Shown piece after piece: positions 18,275 to 33,530 of a stretch of 64,000 bases of DNA. The notes below the pieces were generated by a model. It made no database searches, was not told where the DNA came from, and was given only the letters and a program-made list of their open reading frames with translations. How positions within the stretch are numbered: position 1 is the first letter of the stretch; each line of letters opens with the position of its first letter. A program made the translations under genes and the position numbers. Origin of the DNA: Bradyrhizobium daqingense (GTDB taxonomy: Bacteria; Pseudomonadota; Alphaproteobacteria; Rhizobiales; Xanthobacteraceae); assembly GCF_021044685.1 (NCBI RefSeq), contig NZ_CP088014.1, positions 6,434,001 to 6,498,000 on the forward strand, in the 5' to 3' direction.

Positions 18275-18613
18275 CTCGCTTCGCTTTCACACTGTCTCTC
18301 AAGGCCTTGGCCGATGCGCCTCAGGAATCGATTCAAGCCGCCGTTCCGGCCGGCTTCTCCCCGCTCGCCTGTCGTTTGCCTGTCCTGACGAAATTCTCAA
18401 GAGAAATAACGACTTGGATTCGGCTTTTGAATCTCGCCGGGAACGCGACCTCAGGCCCCGCCGAGGGCCGTCCGGCCGCTCCCCGTCTGCGGAAGCTGGA
18501 TGAGCTAAAAGTGCATAATCCCTTGGCTTTCGCCGGCCGCGCGGCGGTGCTAAGAGGCGGCGGATATTCCCGTGGCGTGCTAAAAGCGCCGTTCGAAAGA
18601 GGCTTCCCCGATC
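18275..18613. other. intergenic region between trmJ and icd
   Basis: 339 bases between two divergent genes. It must hold both promoters, but I cannot identify either with confidence. The open frame that crosses it and runs into icd has no ribosome site and looks like chance. No repeat or palindrome of note. Confidence 0.4.
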
Positions 18614-19828
18614 ATGGCAAAAATCAAGGTATCCAATCCCGTCGTCGAGCTCGATGGCGACGAGATGACCCGGATCATCTGGCAGTACATCAAGGACAAG
18701 CTGATCAACCCGTTCCTGGATGTCGAGCTGCTCTATTTCGACCTGGGCATGGAATACCGCGACCACACCAACGATCAGGTCACGATCGACGCGGCCGAGG
18801 CGATCAAGAAGGTCGGCGTCGGCGTCAAGTGCGCCACCATCACCCCCGATGAAGCCCGGGTGAAGGAGTTCAACCTCAAGCAGATGTGGAAGTCGCCGAA
18901 CGGCACCATCCGCAACATCCTCGGCGGCGTGATCTTCCGCGAGCCGATCATCTGCAAGAACGTGCCGCGCCTCGTTCCCGGCTGGACCAAGCCGATCATC
19001 ATCGGCCGCCATGCCTATGGCGACCAGTACCGCGCCACCGACATCAAGTTCCCGGGCAAGGGCACGCTCTCGCTGAAGTTCGTCGGCGAGGACGGCACCG
19101 TGATCGAGAAGGAAGTGTTCAAGGCACCCGGCGCCGGCGTCGCCATGGAGATGTACAATCTCGACGATTCCATCATCGACTTCGCCCGCGCCTCCTTCAA
19201 CTACGGCCTGCTGCGCGGTTATCCCGTGTACCTGTCGACCAAGAACACCATCCTCAAGGTCTACGACGGCCGCTTCAAGGACATCTTCCAGGAGATCTTC
19301 GACAAGGAGTTCAAGAAGGAGTTCGACGCCAAGGGCCTGACCTACGAGCACCGCCTGATCGACGACATGGTGGCCTCGGCGCTGAAATGGTCGGGCGGCT
19401 ATGTCTGGGCCTGTAAGAACTACGACGGCGACGTGCAGTCCGACACGGTCGCGCAGGGCTACGGCTCGCTCGGCCTGATGACCTCGGTGCTGCTCACCCC
19501 CGACGGCAAGACCGTGGAGGCGGAAGCCGCGCACGGCACGGTGACCCGACACTACCGCGAGCACCAGAAGGGCAAGGAGACCTCGACCAACTCGATCGCG
19601 TCGATCTTCGCCTGGACCCGCGGCCTGTCGCATCGCGCCAAGCTCGACAACAACCCCGAGCTCGCCAAGTTCGCCAACACGCTGGAGAAGGTCTGCGTCG
19701 ACACCGTCGAGGCCGGCTACATGACCAAGGATCTCGCGCTCCTGGTCGGCGCCGACCAGCGCTGGCTCTCGACCACCGGCTTCCTCGACAAGGTCGCCGA
19801 AAACCTGACCAAGGAGCTGGCGGCGTAA
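18614..19828 (+). CDS. icd: NADP-dependent isocitrate dehydrogenase (eukaryote-like class)
   Basis: Oxidative decarboxylation of isocitrate to 2-oxoglutarate in the TCA cycle. 404 residues, the length of the homodimeric eukaryote-like class found in Rhizobiales. The N terminus MAKIKVSNPVVELDGDEMTR is typical. Substrate loops and the NADP site are visible (STKNTILKVYDGRFKDIF, AAHGTVTRHYREHQKG, TSTNSIASIFAW). Stands alone, followed by a dispersed repeat. Confidence 0.98.
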   Translation: MAKIKVSNPVVELDGDEMTRIIWQYIKDKLINPFLDVELLYFDLGMEYRDHTNDQVTIDAAEAIKKVGVGVKCATITPDEARVKEFNLKQMWKSPNGTIRNILGGVIFREPIICKNVPRLVPGWTKPIIIGRHAYGDQYRATDIKFPGKGTLSLKFVGEDGTVIEKEVFKAPGAGVAMEMYNLDDSIIDFARASFNYGLLRGYPVYLSTKNTILKVYDGRFKDIFQEIFDKEFKKEFDAKGLTYEHRLIDDMVASALKWSGGYVWACKNYDGDVQSDTVAQGYGSLGLMTSVLLTPDGKTVEAEAAHGTVTRHYREHQKGKETSTNSIASIFAWTRGLSHRAKLDNNPELAKFANTLEKVCVDTVEAGYMTKDLALLVGADQRWLSTTGFLDKVAENLTKELAA

Positions 19829-19843
19829 GCTACCTGCCCCACC

Positions 19844-19930
19844 CGTCATTGCGAGCGCAGCGAAGCAATCCAGACTGTCTCCGCGGAGAGATACTGGATT
19901 GCTTCGTCGCAAGGGCTCCTCGCAATGACG
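19844..19930. repeat. dispersed palindromic repeat, GTCATTGCGAG family, copy 1
   Basis: Starts CGTCATTGCGAGCGCAGCGA, includes GAAGCAATCCAG, a central TCCGCGGAGAG and CTGGATTGCTTC, and ends CTCGCAATGACG. The ends (GTCATTGCGAG / CTCGCAATGAC) and inner arms (GAAGCAATCCAG / CTGGATTGCTTC) are complementary. Other copies: 54051-54135, 56085-56113, 58173-58253 and 63234-63310. It may also act as a transcript end for icd. Confidence 0.9.
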
Positions 19931-19953
19931 AGATCGCTGCCCGAGGACCGTGC

Positions 19954-20454
19954 ATGCCATCATTCAAGAGCTTTGCATTCGCGGCCTTCGCTCTGACCGG
20001 CGCCCCCGCACTCGCTGCCGAGCCGCTTCCCGAGGCCATTGCCGCACCGGGCGAAACCGTCGTGCTGACTGTCCACGCCGAAGGCGCGCAGGTCTACGAG
20101 TGCAAGGCCGCCGCTGACGGCAAGCGCGCCTGGATTTTCCGCGAGCCGATCGCGACGCTTCTTTCCGACGGCAAGACCATCGGCCGCCACTATGCCGGCC
20201 CGAACTGGGAGCACGCCGACGGCAGCGCGGTGGCCGGCAAGGCGGTCGGCAATGCGCCGGGCGCAACGGCCGCCGACATTCCCTGGCTGAAGCTGGACGT
20301 CACCGCGCACCGCGGCAGCGGCGTGCTCACATCAGTCAACACGGTCCAGCGCATCAACACCCAGGGCGGCAAGCTCGATGGCGCCTGCGACAAGGCCGGC
20401 GAGTTCAGGAGCGCGCCCTACTCCGCCGACTATGTCTTCCTGAAGAAGGGCTAA
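19954..20454 (+). CDS. DUF3455 family secreted protein
   Basis: A 166-residue exported protein with signal peptide cleaved about Ala-Leu-Ala-Ala at residue 22. The body follows the DUF3455 plan: EGAQVYECKA, WIFREPIATLL, GRHYAGPNWEHADGS, IPWLKLDV, VQRINTQGG and a closing YSADYVFLKKG. Family function unknown; two cysteines (in YECKA and GACDKAGE) may pair. The 3' end forms a GAAGGGCT/AGCCCTTC hairpin over the stop codon. Confidence 0.85.
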   Translation: MPSFKSFAFAAFALTGAPALAAEPLPEAIAAPGETVVLTVHAEGAQVYECKAAADGKRAWIFREPIATLLSDGKTIGRHYAGPNWEHADGSAVAGKAVGNAPGATAADIPWLKLDVTAHRGSGVLTSVNTVQRINTQGGKLDGACDKAGEFRSAPYSADYVFLKKG

Positions 20455-20483
20455 GCGCTCAGCCCTTCGGGTGACATCGAGCC

Positions 20484-23162
<2,679 letters not shown>

Positions 23163-23404
23163 GTTCTTCCAATCGGGTGTGCTTGGACCCACTATTGTCG
23201 CCATAAAAACCGGACGTTAAGGCTGATATCTGCGGGCCAAAGCGCTTTTAGACAAGGCCAGCTTCGCTGTCCAGAAACTGTGCAGAGAGATCAGAGGGTT
23301 GCTGCAGCCGCGCAATCCCCGTTGCAAACCCGGTTGAAAGGCCAAGCGGTCGCGTTGACAGGCTTGGCTACCCTGTGGTCTGTACCCATCTGTATCGTAC
23401 GGCC

Positions 23405-23580
23405 ACGTCGGGAGAGTCCGGCTTTAGGCAGCCGGCGCCGAAGGAGCAACCGCCCCGGAAACTCTCAGGCAAAAGGACCGCGTGGCTTTGACAGCATCTG
23501 GAAAGAGGCGCCGACGGGCTTAAGGTCCGGATTGCGCCCGCCGACGGGATAATACTCTCAGGCACAGCGACAGATGGGGC
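23405..23580 (+). promoter_or_regulatory. tandem glycine riboswitch upstream of gcvT
   Basis: Two glycine aptamers in series. Aptamer one has GGGAGAG (23410), GCGCCGAAGGAGCAA and ACTCTCAGGCAAAAGGACCG. Aptamer two has CTGGAAAGAGGCGCCGACGGG, then ACTCTCAGGCACAGCGACAGA, slightly diverged from the common GCCGAAGGGGCAA. Both carry the hallmark CTCTCAGGCA. In known systems glycine binding turns on the glycine cleavage genes, which follow directly. The 431-base alaS-gcvT region otherwise holds only promoters I could not place. Confidence 0.93.
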
Positions 23581-23635
23581 TTCGATGGGTTGTCTCGGGG
23601 AATCCTCCCCGGGGAACCGCCGAGGGCCCCCGTAG

Positions 23636-24781
23636 ATGCTTGCAGCCGACCAAAACTCCCTGAAACGTACGCCCCTTCACGGGCTTCATGTCGCTCTGGG
23701 CGGCAAGATGGTGCCGTTCGCGGGCTATGACATGCCCGTGCAATACCCCGCGGGCGTGCTGAAAGAGCACCTCCATACCCGCACTTCCGCCGGCCTGTTC
23801 GACGTCTCCCACATGGGCCAGCTCGCGCTTCGGGCCAAGTCGGGCAAGGTCGAGGACGCCGCCCGCGCGATGGAGCGGCTGGTGCCGCAGGATATCGTGG
23901 CGATCGCGCCGGGGCGCCAGCGCTACGCTCAGTTCACCAATGAAGATGGCGGCATCCTCGATGATCTCATGGTCGCCAATTTCGGCGATCACCTGTTCCT
24001 GGTCGTCAACGCCGCCTGCAAGGAGGCGGACGAGGCGCATCTGCGCGCGCATCTGTCCGGCGATTGCGTCATCGAACAGCTCGCGGACCGCGCGCTGATC
24101 GCACTCCAGGGCCCAAAGGCAGAATCGGCACTGGCGAAACTCTGTGCAGCGGCGCCCGCCATGAAGTTCATGGACGCGGGCCCGCACGAGGTTGCCGGCA
24201 TCAAATGCTTCGTCTCGCGCTCCGGCTACACCGGCGAAGACGGTTTCGAGATCTCCGTTCCCGCTGCGGATTCCGAGCGTCTTGCCAAAATGCTACTTGA
24301 AAACCCCGATGTGCTGCCGATCGGCCTGGGCGCCCGCGACAGCCTCCGGCTGGAAGCCGGGCTCTGCCTCTACGGCCACGACATTGACACCGCGACGACC
24401 CCGGTCGAGGCCGCGTTGGAATGGTCGGTGCAGAAGAGCCGCCGCAGCGGCGGCGCGCGCGCCGGCGGCTTCCCCGGTGCGGACAAGATCCTCGCCCATT
24501 TCGATCAGGGCGCGAGCCGCCGCCGCGTCGGTCTGCTTGCCCAAGGCCGCGCGCCGGTGCGCGAGGGCGCGCCGCTGTTTGCGAGTGACGCCGGCGGCGA
24601 GGCGATCGGACAGGTTACATCGGGCGGCTTCGGTCCGAGCCTGAACGCGCCGGTGGCGATGGGCTATGTGCCTGTGAGCCTGAGCGCGCTCGGCACGAAG
24701 CTCTTCGCCGAAGTGCGCGGCCAGCGGCTGCCGCTCGCCGTCGCCGCCATGCCTTTCGTGAAAAACACCTACAAACGCTGA
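23636..24781 (+). CDS. gcvT: glycine cleavage system T protein (aminomethyltransferase)
   Basis: 381 residues. Transfers the methylene group from the lipoyl arm of GcvH to tetrahydrofolate, releasing ammonia. Family segments: GKMVPFAGYDMPVQY, LFDVSHMGQL, SRSGYTGEDGFEISVP, GLGARDSLRLEAGLCLYGHD and GQVTSGGFGPSL. First gene after the glycine riboswitch; gcvH follows after six bases. Confidence 0.97.
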   Translation: MLAADQNSLKRTPLHGLHVALGGKMVPFAGYDMPVQYPAGVLKEHLHTRTSAGLFDVSHMGQLALRAKSGKVEDAARAMERLVPQDIVAIAPGRQRYAQFTNEDGGILDDLMVANFGDHLFLVVNAACKEADEAHLRAHLSGDCVIEQLADRALIALQGPKAESALAKLCAAAPAMKFMDAGPHEVAGIKCFVSRSGYTGEDGFEISVPAADSERLAKMLLENPDVLPIGLGARDSLRLEAGLCLYGHDIDTATTPVEAALEWSVQKSRRSGGARAGGFPGADKILAHFDQGASRRRVGLLAQGRAPVREGAPLFASDAGGEAIGQVTSGGFGPSLNAPVAMGYVPVSLSALGTKLFAEVRGQRLPLAVAAMPFVKNTYKR

Positions 24782-24787
24782 GGATCG

Positions 24788-25159
24788 ATGATGACCACGA
24801 CGCTGTATACTTCCGACCATGAATGGCTCGCCATCGACGGCGACGTCGCCACCGTCGGTATCACCGACTACGCGCAGCAGCAGCTTGGCGACGTCGTCTT
24901 CATCGAGTTGCCGAAGGTCGGCCGCTCGCTGAAGAAGGCGGAAGCCGCAGCGGTGGTCGAATCCGTCAAGGCCGCCTCCGACGTCTACGCCCCTGTGACC
25001 GGTGAAGTGCTCGAGACCAACGCCGAGCTCGCCGCCGAACCGGCGCTGGTGAACTCCGACGCACAAGGCAAGGCCTGGTTCTTCAAGATCAAGATGGCCG
25101 ACAAGAGCGAGCTCGGCGGCCTCATGGATGAAGCCGCCTACAAGACCCACACGGCTTGA
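24788..25159 (+). CDS. gcvH: glycine cleavage system H protein
   Basis: 123-residue lipoyl carrier of the glycine cleavage complex. The lipoylated lysine is Lys61 in VESVKAASDVYAPV. The acidic C terminus is typical. The first two codons are both ATG; either could start. Lies between gcvT and gcvP. Confidence 0.97.
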   Translation: MMTTTLYTSDHEWLAIDGDVATVGITDYAQQQLGDVVFIELPKVGRSLKKAEAAAVVESVKAASDVYAPVTGEVLETNAELAAEPALVNSDAQGKAWFFKIKMADKSELGGLMDEAAYKTHTA

Positions 25160-25176
25160 AGACGATGGAGCAAGCG

Positions 25177-28044
<2,868 letters not shown>

Positions 28045-28061
28045 GACGCGACGGAGGTCTC

Positions 28062-28153
28062 GTGGGGTGGGCAAAGCGCAAGCGTGCCCACCGCCTGTCT
28101 CGATCAGGAAAGATCGCGGCACGGCGCTTTTGCGTCTTTGCCCAGCCTACGGC
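28062..28153. repeat. dispersed intergenic repeat (GTGGGCAAAGCGCAAGCGTGCCCACC type)
   Basis: GGTGGGCA and TGCCCACC form complementary arms around AAGCGCAAGCG; a second half (GTCTTTGCCCAGCCTACGGC) closes the element. Located 18 bases after gcvP, where it could end or stabilise the transcript. Related fragment at 17029-17060. Confidence 0.65.
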
Positions 28154-28166
28154 ACCGAATGCGTCT

Positions 28167-28273
28167 CTAGAGCGTTTTCGAGCGAAGTGGACACCGGTTC
28201 GCGTGAAGAAAACGCGTCAAAACAAGAATCTAGAGCTTCGGTTCTGATTCAATCAGAACCGAATATGCTCTAG
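28167..28273. repeat. dispersed repeat bounded by CTAGAGC/GCTCTAG with a perfect 13-bp hairpin
   Basis: Begins CTAGAGCGTTTTCGAGCGAA and ends ATGCTCTAG; the ends are complementary. Inside, TTCGGTTCTGATT (28237-28249) and AATCAGAACCGAA (28251-28263) form a perfect 13-base stem with a one-base loop. This kind of element recurs in Bradyrhizobium genomes. It reaches the stop codon of the convergent gene at 28270, so it may serve as terminator for both sides. Confidence 0.75.
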
Positions 28274-29244
28274 GGCGCAACCAACGACCGGCTTTCACGG
28301 TCCCACCGCCACAGCCGTTCGTTCGTGAGTTCGGTCCCGCCCCACCCACGCTCGATCCGGTTGTGGCGCCACATGTCGTCTTCGCCGGCGAGAAGTGAAC
28401 GCCCGAGTTCAGTTAGCGTGACCTTCCACTCGCTCCTGCCGAAGTAGCGATCCTCATTGTTGAACGCCGGATCGCCTAACAAGATCGGCGGCGCCGAATA
28501 TGCCCCCAGTTCGAGCAAGGCTTCGCGCGCGTCGTCTTCGTCGAACACATCGCGCATCCGATACGCCTCGGTGACACGCCTTGGGTCGGTATGCCCATCG
28601 TTCACAAAGTCCAGAATATCCATTTCGCTGGCACCTAGGCCCGTCACGTTGTCCGGAAGCTCTTCGAGCAACGCGATGAGCGCCGGCCGAAGTCTCGGCA
28701 GGATCGTCAGATCCGTCATCAGAAGATCGAAACATGGCTGTGGCGTTTCAGCCCGATAGGCTTGCCAGGCGCGGCGTGCCAAGACCAAATGATTTTCGGT
28801 CACCTTGAAGGCCGGCAGCTTCCATTTTGCGACAGATTCGGGAGAGTAGTACGCAACATGGTCATCCGTGTGCACCAGACTGAGCTTCGTCGTAATCTCC
28901 TTGTAGGGGCGAAGCAAGTCCAGCAGCCAGACCAGCACAAGCTGATCGTTTGGTCGAGGATCGACCCATATTTCGATTGAGTCGAACTTCGAACATAGCT
29001 CGAAGAAACCGATATCACGCGTTCCGAACCCCTCGAGCGAGCCACGACAAGCGTCATCGAGCCAATGATCGCCGGAATTGCCATGCTTTGCCGATCGGCG
29101 CTCCAATCCCATCAGAAGCTGTTCCTCGGAAGGCAATTTCCTCCGCACGAAGCGTGGATAGAACCCAAGCACGACATTCGCTTGGCGCGACTGGCGAAGT
29201 ACGTCTTCGTCAAGATGGTTCGTGGCTAAGATCAAACGGGACAC
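28270..29244 (-). CDS. DUF1835-like protein of unknown function
   Basis: A 324-residue soluble protein. The N-terminal part (MSRLILATNHLDEDVLRQS) and following acidic segment resemble DUF1835-type proteins, a loosely characterised family. A middle region has LVWLLDLLRPY; the C terminus contains a winged-helix-like part (VTLTELGRSLLAGEDD) and ends with LWRWDRESRSLVAP. A frameshifted second copy follows upstream. No catalytic motif seen. Function unknown. Confidence 0.75.
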   Translation of the reverse strand: MSRLILATNHLDEDVLRQSRQANVVLGFYPRFVRRKLPSEEQLLMGLERRSAKHGNSGDHWLDDACRGSLEGFGTRDIGFFELCSKFDSIEIWVDPRPNDQLVLVWLLDLLRPYKEITTKLSLVHTDDHVAYYSPESVAKWKLPAFKVTENHLVLARRAWQAYRAETPQPCFDLLMTDLTILPRLRPALIALLEELPDNVTGLGASEMDILDFVNDGHTDPRRVTEAYRMRDVFDEDDAREALLELGAYSAPPILLGDPAFNNEDRYFGRSEWKVTLTELGRSLLAGEDDMWRHNRIERGWGGTELTNERLWRWDRESRSLVAP

Positions 29245-29299
29245 GGTCGCCTCTCAAAATTGATACGCAATACAGGAAGGCTGAGAGCATGCGTACGCC

Positions 29300-30300
29300 T
29301 CACTTAGGCGCGATCAACGCGCGGCTCTCGGCGTCCCATCGCCAAAGCCGTTCGCTGGTGAGAAGCGTGCCACCCCAACAGCGGCGAATCGTATTATGGC
29401 GCCGGAAGTCCTCTTCTCCCGCCAGCGCCGCCGTCCCGAAATCGGTGAGCGACAAGCGGGACCGCTTGTATTGCGCGAAACGGCGAGCTGCATGTCGAGC
29501 GTGAATGGCCCCTCCTCCAGCCCGGCTACGGCCGGTACTGGACATCGCGCGAGCCCATCGAGCAGGGTTCCGACTTCCCAATAATCGTACACGCGCCGCT
29601 CGTTGCGCTTCTCTCGACCGGGGAAGACGTCAAAGGGCTGCACATTCCCTGGTGAGATCAACTCGAGCATTCGCGTCTCAGTCGCTGCAAGACCGGTAGT
29701 CCTGCTCGGAAGCTCATCGAGCAGGCCGACGGCACACCGTTCAAGCTGCGGAAGCAAACTCAAATCCGATTTGAGAAGGTCGAACCAAGCCTGCGGCGTG
29801 GACGCACGATAGGCCCCCCACGCGCGAGCGGCCAGTTCGACGTGTTCTTGCGTGGGCTTAACGATCGGCGGGTTCAGCTCGGCAAATCGCTCCGGCTCGA
29901 CACCACCAACGGCCATGTCCAGCTGGCGTATCACGATTTTGGAGACTGCTGCTCTCTCGCTGCCGCAATGGTCGAGCAGCCAGAGCAGCATCAGCTGCGC
30001 ATTTGGCTTGGGGGTCGATCCACAGTTCAGCTAAGTCACATTCCGACAGCAGCTCGATCAGTCCGCGGTCTTTCAATCTCGACTCTTCGAGACGCCATGA
30101 CGGCGTGTCGTCCAGCCAATGAAGGCCTCGAGGCTGCATCGTACGCGGCGCAAGAATGCCTCCAGCTCCTCCTCGGACGGCAACGGCCCCCAAACAAGCC
30201 GATGCTCGATGGCGATGACGAGATCGGCGAGCCCAGCGCGTTGCAAGGCGCCGGCAGCGGACGAATCTGTTGTCAGAATCAGGCGCTTCACCGGAATCAT
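29300..30300 (-). pseudogene. frameshifted paralogue of the DUF1835-like gene
   Basis: Reading across three frames gives a full-length relative of the gene at 28270. N terminus MIPVKRLILTTDSSAAGALQ, then a shift near 30140-30160 to HWLDDTPSWRLEES. A second shift follows in a run of five bases at 30010-30014 (one extra C on the coding strand) to QLMLLWLLDHCG, and a third near 29470-29485 to LSLTDFGTAALAGEEDF and LWRWDAESRALIAPK. The matching intact gene is next door, so this is either a decayed duplicate or a poorly read stretch. Confidence 0.78.
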
Positions 30301-30399
30301 CCGCCTCGCTCAGCGATCAAAACGAAACGGGCACCGACGACGTCGGCAACTCAACGTCCTCAGCGCCCGCTCCTCGCGAAAAACTCTACTGTTGAAGCC

Positions 30400-31488
<1,089 letters not shown>

Positions 31489-31580
31489 TGGTCGTGCTCC
31501 TTATGGCGAGGATTCGGGTGCGGGACAAACGATTGGGGCGGCGGGTCGTCGATAAAATCAATGTACCCCATTTGTTCTAG

Positions 31581-31595
31581 GTTCGCAATATGTTC
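31581..31595. promoter_or_regulatory. SOS (LexA) box upstream of recA
   Basis: GTTCGCAATATGTTC is a perfect match to the alphaproteobacterial LexA operator GTTC-N7-GTTC. A further GTTC at 31574 extends the pattern. It lies about 95 bases upstream of the recA start codon, in the AT-rich part of the 316-base recA upstream region, where the recA promoter is expected. Confidence 0.83.
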
Positions 31596-31804
31596 TTTGC
31601 GATCTGTACTGCCGTCGTTGATCCCGGGGTGCCCTAAGTTGAACCTGCGAGGCCCTGATTTCAGCTATGGCTGCCGGAATGACCGTCGGGGAGGCTCACC
31701 GGACGACTTGTTCGTGTCCGCTTCAGCACTTCCTCAAATGACTAATTGTATGCTACGTACTGTAGCGTTACCTATCGTCTCATTTAAACAGCGAGGAGAG
31801 ATGA

Positions 31805-31993
31805 ATGAGGTCAATCGTCACGATCGTTCTTGCACTGTCCCTGCTCTCCGGCTCGCCATCGGTGCAGGCGCAGTCGGCGAACACGCCGACATCGGCCGCG
31901 CCGAAAGCCGGTGTCAAAATCACCAAGAAGTCTCAGCTGCACGATGGCTGCCACAGCAGGTACGCCCAGATGCTGGGCAAGCCCTGCCACTGA
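31805..31993 (+). CDS. small secreted protein
   Basis: 62 residues. A signal peptide (IVTIVLALSLLSG, cleavage near Val-Gln-Ala-Gln at 24) precedes a short mature part rich in Lys, ending GCHSRYAQMLGKPCH with two cysteines that could pair. GAGGAGAG lies just upstream; an ATG at 31801 in another frame is a competing start. Function unknown. Confidence 0.6.
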   Translation: MRSIVTIVLALSLLSGSPSVQAQSANTPTSAAPKAGVKITKKSQLHDGCHSRYAQMLGKPCH

Positions 31994-32233
31994 TATCGTT
32001 GGCTCGATCTTCAGAGGCCGCCGTGGTTGGCGGCTTCGATTTGAAGAACCGTCGGTGTCTGACCTCGAGCGCCCAACAATCGTCGATCTCCCTTGCACCC
32101 CCTGCGTGCACAACTGAACAGACCCGGATCCGTTTACGGATCCTAATGCGACATCACCGCACGAATCCTGGCGACGACCGGTGACGAGAACGCCAATCGC
32201 GCTCCCGCCTTCTCCGATGGAAATGAGCGCGTC

Positions 32234-32434
32234 ATGTTCAGGCGACGGCGATTCAAGAATCAGCTGACCCTCCAGGATCGGCTGGCCGCATGGGTGAAGC
32301 AGGTCGAGGAGCAGGCCTTAAGGCTGCCGCCTGGCCCCGAGCGAGACGCCCTGCTCAAGAAGGCGCGCCGGGCCGACGTTGCCAATCATCTGCATGATTG
32401 GGTCAAATTTCCAAGACTGCAGCCGCCGAAATAG
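32234..32434 (+). CDS. small basic protein of unknown function
   Basis: 66 residues, helical, basic N terminus (MFRRRRFKNQLTLQDRL), then LPPGPERDALLKKARRADVA. This is a pattern I recognise from short conserved Bradyrhizobium proteins without assigned function. No signal peptide or membrane segment. Confidence 0.6.
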   Translation: MFRRRRFKNQLTLQDRLAAWVKQVEEQALRLPPGPERDALLKKARRADVANHLHDWVKFPRLQPPK

Positions 32435-32578
32435 CGGCCCGCCTCGTCCACGAAGCTGACCCGCATCAAAGACGTGCGGCCTGCGCGCCGTCATAAATCC
32501 TTAATCCGAGCGCACTGAACCTTTTCGCGGCCTGCGGCCTTCTGTCGGGATGGGACCGCAACTCTGGGGATCTCAGCC

Positions 32579-32746
32579 ATGACTGAAAACACGCAGCCCA
32601 GCGCCATCAGGCGCAACCCCCTGCTCGAGGCCGCACAGGAGGAAATGCTCAAGTTCGAGCGCAGGGAAAACGAGTTCCGCAAGAAGGACCGCGACGAGCG
32701 TGCCGCCGAGCTCCGTCTGCCCCTGGACGAGATCAAGGTCCACTAA
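32579..32746 (+). CDS. very small charged protein of unknown function
   Basis: A 55-codon frame starting MTENTQPSAIRRNPLLEAA, strongly helical and charged (EEMLKFERRENEFRKKDRDER), ending LDEIKVH. Codon use with G or C at third positions matches neighbours. Start is only a fair match to a ribosome site. The 265 bases between it and the next feature hold nothing clear. Confidence 0.5.
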   Translation: MTENTQPSAIRRNPLLEAAQEEMLKFERRENEFRKKDRDERAAELRLPLDEIKVH

Positions 32747-33011
32747 GCCGGCCGGCGGGCGTCGGACCCGTCTGAGGCTAAGCCAGCGATGGCTGGCCGC
32801 GGTAAAGTCGAAGGTCAGCAGCGAGGCGCAAGGCGTCGACCTCTCGGGAACCGGCACGGCCCCGACCCCGGTTCGCGCGCAATTAAGGTATCTAAATACC
32901 TCAGTCAACCAATTGATTTCACGACCGAATTCCCCGGCGCTCTACTGTGCATGGGGTTGTTTTCGTCGATTTTTGGCGATAGCGGCGCGCGAGGGCGCCC
33001 ACCGGGCCCGC

Positions 33012-33101
33012 TTATAGCAGGGCCAGCAGCACAAGGCCGATGACCAGCACGACGAAGCCAGCCGCCGTCGCGGCGGCGAATGACCGCTCTACGTTGTCCA
33101 T
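33012..33101 (-). CDS. possible 29-residue single-span membrane peptide
   Basis: MDNVERSFAAATAAGFVVLV and a following hydrophobic run ILVLLALL-like (VIGLVLLALL) make one membrane helix with a short polar N terminus. Only a weak GGGGTGG precedes the start. Small hydrophobic peptides of this kind are easily missed; equally it may be chance. Confidence 0.35.
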   Translation of the reverse strand: MDNVERSFAAATAAGFVVLVIGLVLLALL

Positions 33102-33301
33102 GATGCCACCCCATTGCCGCCGCGCCACGTTTCCCCCATGGCGCGCCGGACCGATCCGGAATCTTGCCGACCGATGTGTCGCCAGTCGTGCGGCCGGATG
33201 TCGAAATTGGGACCGGCGCGGGGCCAGTCTGAGGCCTCGCGATCCCAGCCATTCGTTGCACCCGTCAAGCGCCTGTAAGCCGGATCGCCTAGTGTCGAAG
33301 T

Positions 33302-33367
33302 GCCCGGTGGACCAACACCGGGCCTCCATACCCAACCGAGGACCCCGCTCTCCCCGAGCGGGGTTTT
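33302..33367 (+). ncRNA. candidate small RNA, unit A, with terminator
   Basis: Two hairpins in series: GCCCGGTG/CACCGGGC (33302-33323) and a Rho-independent terminator CCCCGCTC/GAGCGGGG (33343-33363) with TTTT after it. Between them is an exposed CCTCCATACCCAACC, a possible anti-Shine-Dalgarno stretch. No gene precedes it closely on this strand, so the terminator most likely ends a small transcript whose 5' end I cannot fix. Confidence 0.45.
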
Positions 33368-33439
33368 CTGTTTGCGGGCATGGCGGGCACACGCGATGAA
33401 TTCGATCTGCCGAACTGTCAGGCTGACGTAAGCGCAGGC

Positions 33440-33530
33440 GGCTATGGTCGCCTTGCTAGGTGTTGCAGCCCAGCACCTCAGCCTCCAATAACTTTCTCCC
33501 CCGCTTGGCTCTCCCCAAGCGGGGTTTTTT
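33440..33530 (+). ncRNA. candidate small RNA, unit B, with strong terminator
   Basis: Same plan as unit A: a hairpin AGGTG/CACCT (33458-33478), exposed GCCTCCAATAACTTTCTCC, then a perfect 10-base terminator stem CCCCGCTTGG (33499-33508) with CCAAGCGGGG (33515-33524) and six T. The loop CTCTCC resembles the terminator loop of unit A. The two units look like a duplicated small RNA. The 5' end is a guess. Confidence 0.5.

Noticed and set aside
18307..18852. open frame upstream of and into icd
   Set aside because: Overlaps the certain icd start out of frame and shows no ribosome site or family motif.
20445..20468. GAAGGGCT/AGCCCTTC hairpin as a terminator of the DUF3455 gene
   Set aside because: Perfect eight-base stem but no T-run on either strand, so I do not call a terminator.
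31561..32184. plus-strand 207-codon open frame after the SOS box
   Set aside because: Overlaps the better-supported 62-residue secreted gene in another frame and has no motif of its own.
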